15,912 nucleotides of DNA, from NCBI GenBank assembly GCA_024278285.1, contig JAJRTM010000080.1:1-15912 (forward strand). Direction: 5' to 3'. Positions 14,362 to 15,912 of this stretch are shown one piece after another. The position numbers were made by a program, and so were the translations under genes. Each line of letters opens with the position of its first letter. Position 1 is the first letter of the stretch. Source of the stretch: Planctomycetota bacterium (GTDB lineage Bacteria > Planctomycetota > Planctomycetia > Planctomycetales > Planctomycetaceae). The notes beneath the pieces were generated by a model, which saw nothing but the letters and a program-made list of their open reading frames with translations, did not search any database and was not told the origin of the DNA.

Positions 14362-15912
14362 CCTGCTTTCCTTACCGTGTCATCTGTCTTCGTTGCTGCC
14401 GTTGTTGTTGCAGGATGAGCCGTTGTTGCAGGATGAGGTAGTGTAGCACGATCCCCTCGCATGCGGGCCAGAATTTCTGTTGTGGAAACGCCGGGAGTTT
14501 CGCCCAGCACTTTCACTTCCCCGCCATAAGCGGTCACAATTTCGCGTCCAATAATTTGATCGGGGCTGTAAGTTCCTCCCTTGACCAATACGTCTGGACG
14601 GAGTGTTTCAAGAATTGCGTGAGGTGTTTCCTCGCCGAAGACAACGACGTAATCAACACATTCCAATGAAGCAAGCATTTCTGCCCGTTGCAATTCCGGA
14701 AAGATAGGACGATCAGCCGCCTTGTCGAGTTTTCTGACACTTTCATCACTGTTAATCGCGACCACCAAACAGTCACCCAACTGAGCCGCTTGCTTCAAGT
14801 AGCTGACATGCCCGATGTGCAGAACATCGAAGCATCCATTGGTAAGAACAATTTTTTGTCCCAGATGCCGACGTGATTCGAGATGCCGTTTGACAATTTC
14901 GACCTCGCAACTTTTTTGTTCATTTCGACTGCGATCCAAAAACAAGTCCTGGACAAGTTCATCACGAGAGAGGCAAACGACTCCGACTTGTTCGACTTCC
15001 AGCCCGCCTGCAATGTTCGACAATCTCGCCATATCGCGATCATCCCAGCGAACCGCTGCGCTGAGTCCGATGGCTGAAAGAACCATGTCGCCTGCTCCGA
15101 CCACATCGTAAACTTTCCGCTGTCTGGTCGGGAATGCTTCCTGGCTGCCATCTTTTCGAACGACCGCAACGCCATCTTTATCGAGAGTGACAAAAATCAA
15201 ATCGAGTTCCAACTGTTCGACCAGCGATTTCCCTGCTGCGAATGCGTCGTCATAGTTCTTTAATGTTCGACCGCCGGTTGCTTTGCCCGTTTCGTCGCGG
15301 TTGGGCGTCATCGCGGTCGCTCCGCGGTAAATGGAATAATCGTCGGTTGGTGCAGGATCAACAATCACGGGGACGCCTGCATCCCGCGCGACATCAATCA
15401 CGCGTCTTAAAACCTCAGGAGTACAAACCCCCTTGGCATAATCTGAAATAAGTACTGCATCATGTTTTGAAATTGTAGAGATAACACGATCCATCAATTG
15501 AGTCGCGTACATCAATTCCAAAGGTTGCCGCGATTCCCGATCGATTCGTAACATCTGATGTGGATGCCGATGTTGGGCATAGCCGATCATTCGCTGTTTA
15601 ACTGTTGTTGGACGTGTACGGTCCTTCAAAATGGCTGAGCAATCAACACCAACCGCGTTCAAAGCTGCCAAAACATCTTCGCCATCGCGGTCATCGCCGA
15701 CAACGCCTGCCATGGTGACTTCCGCCTGCAAACCGCGCAGCATATTGGCTACGTTCGCTGCACCGCCGAGCCGAAGTTCCTGCTTTTCTTCGCGCAGCAG
15801 AATAACTGGTGCTTCCTGAGAAATACGCTCTGCGTTTCCCCACAGGTAGCGGTCCAGAATAAGGTCGCCCAGAACAAGAATGCGGGGCGTACCGAGCGAC
15901 TGAATTTGGTCA
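14358..15912 (-). CDS. hldE: Bifunctional heptose-7-phosphate kinase / heptose-1-phosphate adenylyltransferase, 5' end outside window
   Basis: The frame is open to the window edge, so the start lies beyond 15912. By comparison with E. coli HldE only about a dozen residues are missing, since LVLGDLILDRYLWG is already at visible residue 13. The 517 visible residues hold a PfkB/ribokinase-type domain (GGAANVANML, LISDYAKGVCTP, then DVVGAGDMVLSA with the catalytic Asp). A nucleotidyltransferase domain follows (NGCFDVLHIGHVSYL with the HxGH motif, VKGGTY, and STTEI). The kinase makes heptose-1,7-bisphosphate and the second domain makes ADP-heptose after GmhB removes a phosphate. A tail of about 30 residues rich in Thr, Ala and His with a duplicated HPATTA hexapeptide follows the enzyme core. 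It overlaps waaF by ATGA. Confidence 0.95.
   Translation of the reverse strand, partial: DQIQSLGTPRILVLGDLILDRYLWGNAERISQEAPVILLREEKQELRLGGAANVANMLRGLQAEVTMAGVVGDDRDGEDVLAALNAVGVDCSAILKDRTRPTTVKQRMIGYAQHRHPHQMLRIDRESRQPLELMYATQLMDRVISTISKHDAVLISDYAKGVCTPEVLRRVIDVARDAGVPVIVDPAPTDDYSIYRGATAMTPNRDETGKATGGRTLKNYDDAFAAGKSLVEQLELDLIFVTLDKDGVAVVRKDGSQEAFPTRQRKVYDVVGAGDMVLSAIGLSAAVRWDDRDMARLSNIAGGLEVEQVGVVCLSRDELVQDLFLDRSRNEQKSCEVEIVKRHLESRRHLGQKIVLTNGCFDVLHIGHVSYLKQAAQLGDCLVVAINSDESVRKLDKAADRPIFPELQRAEMLASLECVDYVVVFGEETPHAILETLRPDVLVKGGTYSPDQIIGREIVTAYGGEVKVLGETPGVSTTEILARMRGDRATLPHPATTAHPATTTAATKTDDTVRKAG
14404..14437. repeat. Two-copy 18-bp tandem repeat in the hldE 3' end
   Basis: GTTGTTGCAGGATGAG occurs at 14404-14419 and 14422-14437, an 18-bp period. 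On the minus strand each copy encodes HPATTA, so the reading frame is preserved. It is located after the last conserved residues of the adenylyltransferase domain and probably arose by slippage. Confidence 0.75.

Overview
The window reads as a chromosomal piece of a Gram-negative bacterium of moderate GC content. It is most probably a planctomycete. The support is a Tat-exported Gfo/Idh/MocA dehydrogenase of the type that is greatly expanded there, an enlarged TatC, a heptose/LPS-core gene pair, and several families of short dispersed palindromic repeats between genes. No rRNA, tRNA, CRISPR array, transposase gene or phage gene is visible.

Left part (1-3706), all minus strand: an FAD/NAD(P)-binding oxidoreductase, a radical SAM enzyme with extra C-terminal cysteines, and a metallophosphoesterase-fold protein that has lost its first metal-binding motif. 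The last two are only 15 nt apart. Three copies (A, B, C) of a ~72 bp repeat lie just after the phosphoesterase gene, just before the radical SAM gene and just after the oxidoreductase gene. This cassette is the least explained part of the window and the best candidate for an undescribed pathway.

Middle-left (3826-6919), minus strand: a three-gene exporter operon (membrane-fusion protein, FtsX/MacB-type permease, ATPase) whose genes are joined by two ATGA stop/start overlaps. A divergent control region with a perfect 7-bp inverted repeat separates it from tatC and smpB on the plus strand.

Middle-right (9124-12669): a membrane protein of unknown function with a PH-like tail and a DUF423 membrane protein (both minus), then the secreted Gfo/Idh/MocA dehydrogenase (plus). 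Two homologous ~95 bp paired-hairpin elements (REP/BIME-like), inserted in opposite orientations, occupy the two convergent intergenic gaps. A third, different paired-hairpin element lies in the gap upstream of the dehydrogenase.

Right part (12670-15912), minus strand: an operon of hldE (5' end outside the window), waaF (ATGA overlap with hldE) and a class I methyltransferase directly after waaF. HldE makes ADP-heptose and WaaF transfers heptose, so this is an outer-membrane glycolipid locus. The methyltransferase substrate is unknown.
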